Source: Firmicutes bacterium HGW-Firmicutes-15
GTDB taxonomy: Bacteria; Bacillota; Syntrophomonadia; Syntrophomonadales; Syntrophomonadaceae
Direction of reading: 5' to 3'
Length of the DNA: 64,000 nucleotides
Assembly (NCBI GenBank): GCA_002840245.1
Contig: PHAA01000007.1
Location: 1 to 64,000 of the forward strand
Below, piece after piece: positions 62,456 to 64,000 of the stretch (positions are counted from its first letter, which is position 1; each line of letters opens with the position of its first letter). The position numbers and the translations under genes were made by a program. The notes beneath the pieces are model-generated. The model worked only from the letters and a program-made list of their open reading frames with translations. It did no database searches and was not told the origin of the DNA.

Positions 62456-63937
62456 CTATAGAGATCGAGCCAGAGTGATTAGTTTTTCGGCTACTTCTGC
62501 CATCTCCATGACCGAAGCAGTGACCTCCTCGGTGGCAGCCGCCTGCTCCTGACTCTGCTTAACTGTTCCTTGGGAGGCCTCGACAGCTTCCTGGACCTTA
62601 AAACTGATGTCTCGAATTAACCTTCCGATCTCATCAGCTGTCTGTTTCGATTGATCGGAAAGCTTTCTTATTTCTTCTGCCACCACCCCGAAGCCTCTTC
62701 CTAATTCCCCGGCCCGGGCTGCTTCAATCGCTGCATTCAATCCCAGCATCTTGGTTTGATCCGCTACGTTCTTGGTGAAGACCAGAACCTCGCTAATATT
62801 TGCCAAATATTTCTGCACATCGTTGATTTCGTCGGCGAGTTTGCTTTCTGTAATATTAATCTCTCCGGCCGAAGCAGCAATTTCCTGCATGACGCTGGCC
62901 ATTTGCTCAGTATTACTACTCAGTTTGCCGGCCGCATCCTGCAGGTTACTGGCCAGGTTGCGCGGCGTGGTTATACCAAAGGTGCCTACCACCTCACCAG
63001 TTTCTTCATCAAAGAGAGGAATACTTATCATGCGGATATTCCCCAACTTCTTGGTGCTAATATCAACCTGTATCCTTTTCTTGGCCTGGATGGTCTGGAC
63101 AGCAGTCTTTACTTCCGTTATCGGTAAACCGATGGTCACATTCGTGTCAAATTTATCTGAACCCATGCGGCAATTTACCTTCTCCATATCGCTCGCCCCT
63201 ACCCAAGCTCCTTCGGGCTGGGAATCGATTATAATGGGTGCGAAAATATCAAAGGCCTTGACTACAGGATGAAGCCGGGGTGCAAACACCCCGTAAGTTC
63301 CTGCCACGGCATTGTGCTCATCGTCATCTTCAAAAATGGGAACCACCCAGATATTCAAACGAATACCGTAAATCTTCTCATTCACTGTTTCACTTATCGG
63401 TTTACGGGTCTGAATACAGCGTTGAATAACGCCACCCTGCACTAGGGTCTCCCCCACCCGGATACCGGCAAATTCAATATTGTGGTTTTGAACAAAGTCG
63501 TAACGCAGGGTGTCGGTAGTAAAATAGATTACACCATCTTTTCCGTAGGTCGGGGTGAGAAAAGCTGCCGATGTCCGAAAAGCCTCTTTCTTACTACGGG
63601 CTCTTTTTAAAATCCGCTCGTGCCCTTCTACGAAAGTCATCATAACATTAGCCATATGGGAGTCCATCAGCGAAGCAGAAGCCGACTTCATCTTCAGCGC
63701 CTGCTCTTGAACACTTTTATTGCCGGTGGCCTCGATAATGATCTCCAGCCCCGGGGTGCGCAATAAATCACCCAAATCCTGAAAAGCAGGAACACCAAGT
63801 CCTCTGGCTAACTTCATTCCCGGAGCTTCAGCATTCACATCACACAAGCCCACGACTTTAAATTCCTCAATGCCATGGAATGCTCCCAAGATTGTGGTTC
63901 CTCCCTTGCCTCCCCCAATAATCCCAATGTTTGTCAT
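62456..63937 (-). CDS. Soluble methyl-accepting chemotaxis protein with N-terminal Rossmann domain
   Basis: A 493-residue cytoplasmic chemoreceptor. Residues 1-110 form a dinucleotide-binding fold: [40 protein letters not shown] and [13 protein letters not shown]. Residues about 140-320 appear as two PAS-like halves ([34 protein letters not shown]). The C-terminal signalling domain has [20 protein letters not shown] (about 398-417) with [20 protein letters not shown]. No transmembrane segment is present. The ATG at 63937 follows AAAGGGGAGGGG. A receptor reading NAD(P)(H) or a linked metabolite is inferred. No che genes are in the window. Confidence 0.85.
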   Translation of the reverse strand: MTNIGIIGGGKGGTTILGAFHGIEEFKVVGLCDVNAEAPGMKLARGLGVPAFQDLGDLLRTPGLEIIIEATGNKSVQEQALKMKSASASLMDSHMANVMMTFVEGHERILKRARSKKEAFRTSAAFLTPTYGKDGVIYFTTDTLRYDFVQNHNIEFAGIRVGETLVQGGVIQRCIQTRKPISETVNEKIYGIRLNIWVVPIFEDDDEHNAVAGTYGVFAPRLHPVVKAFDIFAPIIIDSQPEGAWVGASDMEKVNCRMGSDKFDTNVTIGLPITEVKTAVQTIQAKKRIQVDISTKKLGNIRMISIPLFDEETGEVVGTFGITTPRNLASNLQDAAGKLSSNTEQMASVMQEIAASAGEINITESKLADEINDVQKYLANISEVLVFTKNVADQTKMLGLNAAIEAARAGELGRGFGVVAEEIRKLSDQSKQTADEIGRLIRDISFKVQEAVEASQGTVKQSQEQAAATEEVTASVMEMAEVAEKLITLARSL

Positions 63938-64000
63938 ATTTACCCCTCCCCTTTGTTTATATTTGTTATTATTCAACATGAGGCTGCAAAGCCAAATGTT

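Noticed and set aside
1-64000. CRISPR arrays, tRNA or rRNA genes
   Set aside because: No regularly spaced direct repeats, cloverleaf sequences or conserved rRNA segments were seen on reading either strand.

Overview
The window looks like a chromosomal segment of a low-GC, endospore-forming Clostridia-type Firmicute. An anaerobe related to Syntrophomonadaceae or Peptococcaceae is a reasonable guess, but no rRNA or other taxonomic marker is present, so the genus stays open. Spore genes (SpoVAC, SpoVAD, SpoVAE, DUF1657, a DUF421+DUF1657 protein, a Tlp-like peptide) give the group. Most genes are on the minus strand, have strong AGGAGG-type ribosome sites, and sit in short overlapping operons.

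Layout. 1-99: the 3' end (domains V and VI) of a group II intron, stopping a few bases from the last gene of a spore operon. 105-3282: a six-gene spoVA operon of the spoVA2mob/2Duf type. 3500-4421: three small genes, one Tlp-like and one DUF1540. 4516-7236: a soluble five-PAS histidine kinase. 7795-13946: a branched-chain amino acid ABC operon (livF, CBS-ACT protein, livJ, livH, livM, livG) with a frameshifted EamA exporter coupled to its end. 14019-18014: a QueG-like Fe-S protein divergent from a CrtI-like FAD oxidoreductase, an 83-aa membrane protein and a GAF-LuxR regulator, with a perfect 16-bp palindrome in the promoter region. 18040-24486: MFS exporter, YjbQ, a ferredoxin-type protein, polysaccharide deacetylase, DUF1456 and unknowns. 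24741-25750: two tandem MaoC hydratases, one lacking the catalytic His. 25997-30220: marR-macA-macB(ATPase)-macB(permease). 30594-32967: a YhcC-type radical SAM protein and an M18 aminopeptidase.

33050-34650 is a gene graveyard: a broken KilA-N gene, a GNAT tail and an AraC/GyrI-like fragment. It is followed by an unusual operon (34725-41454) of a coiled-coil protein, a 1624-aa alpha-2-macroglobulin-like protein and a MEMO-like lipoprotein, then two solitary lipoproteins (41643-43321). 43784-54720 is rich in DNA-transaction and defence-like genes: SWIM protein plus SNF2 helicase, a RelE/Phd toxin-antitoxin pair, a nucleotidyltransferase with a small partner, the TIGR03915/TIGR03916 repair-type pair, topoisomerase III and a JAMM-domain protein. 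54884-63937 holds metabolic and sensory genes: a LarA-like protein, YigZ, an NlpC/P60 hydrolase, a homocysteine methyltransferase/MTHFR fusion, a LysR regulator, a 25-aa membrane peptide, DUF3795, and a soluble chemoreceptor with an N-terminal Rossmann domain.

The best candidates for little-described biology are the coiled-coil/A2M/MEMO operon, the palindrome-CrtI-83aa-LuxR module, the nucleotidyltransferase pair, the Rossmann-MCP fusion, the JAMM protein and the Gln-for-His MaoC duplicate. No tRNA, rRNA or CRISPR array was seen. All family assignments come from reading motifs, not from database searches.
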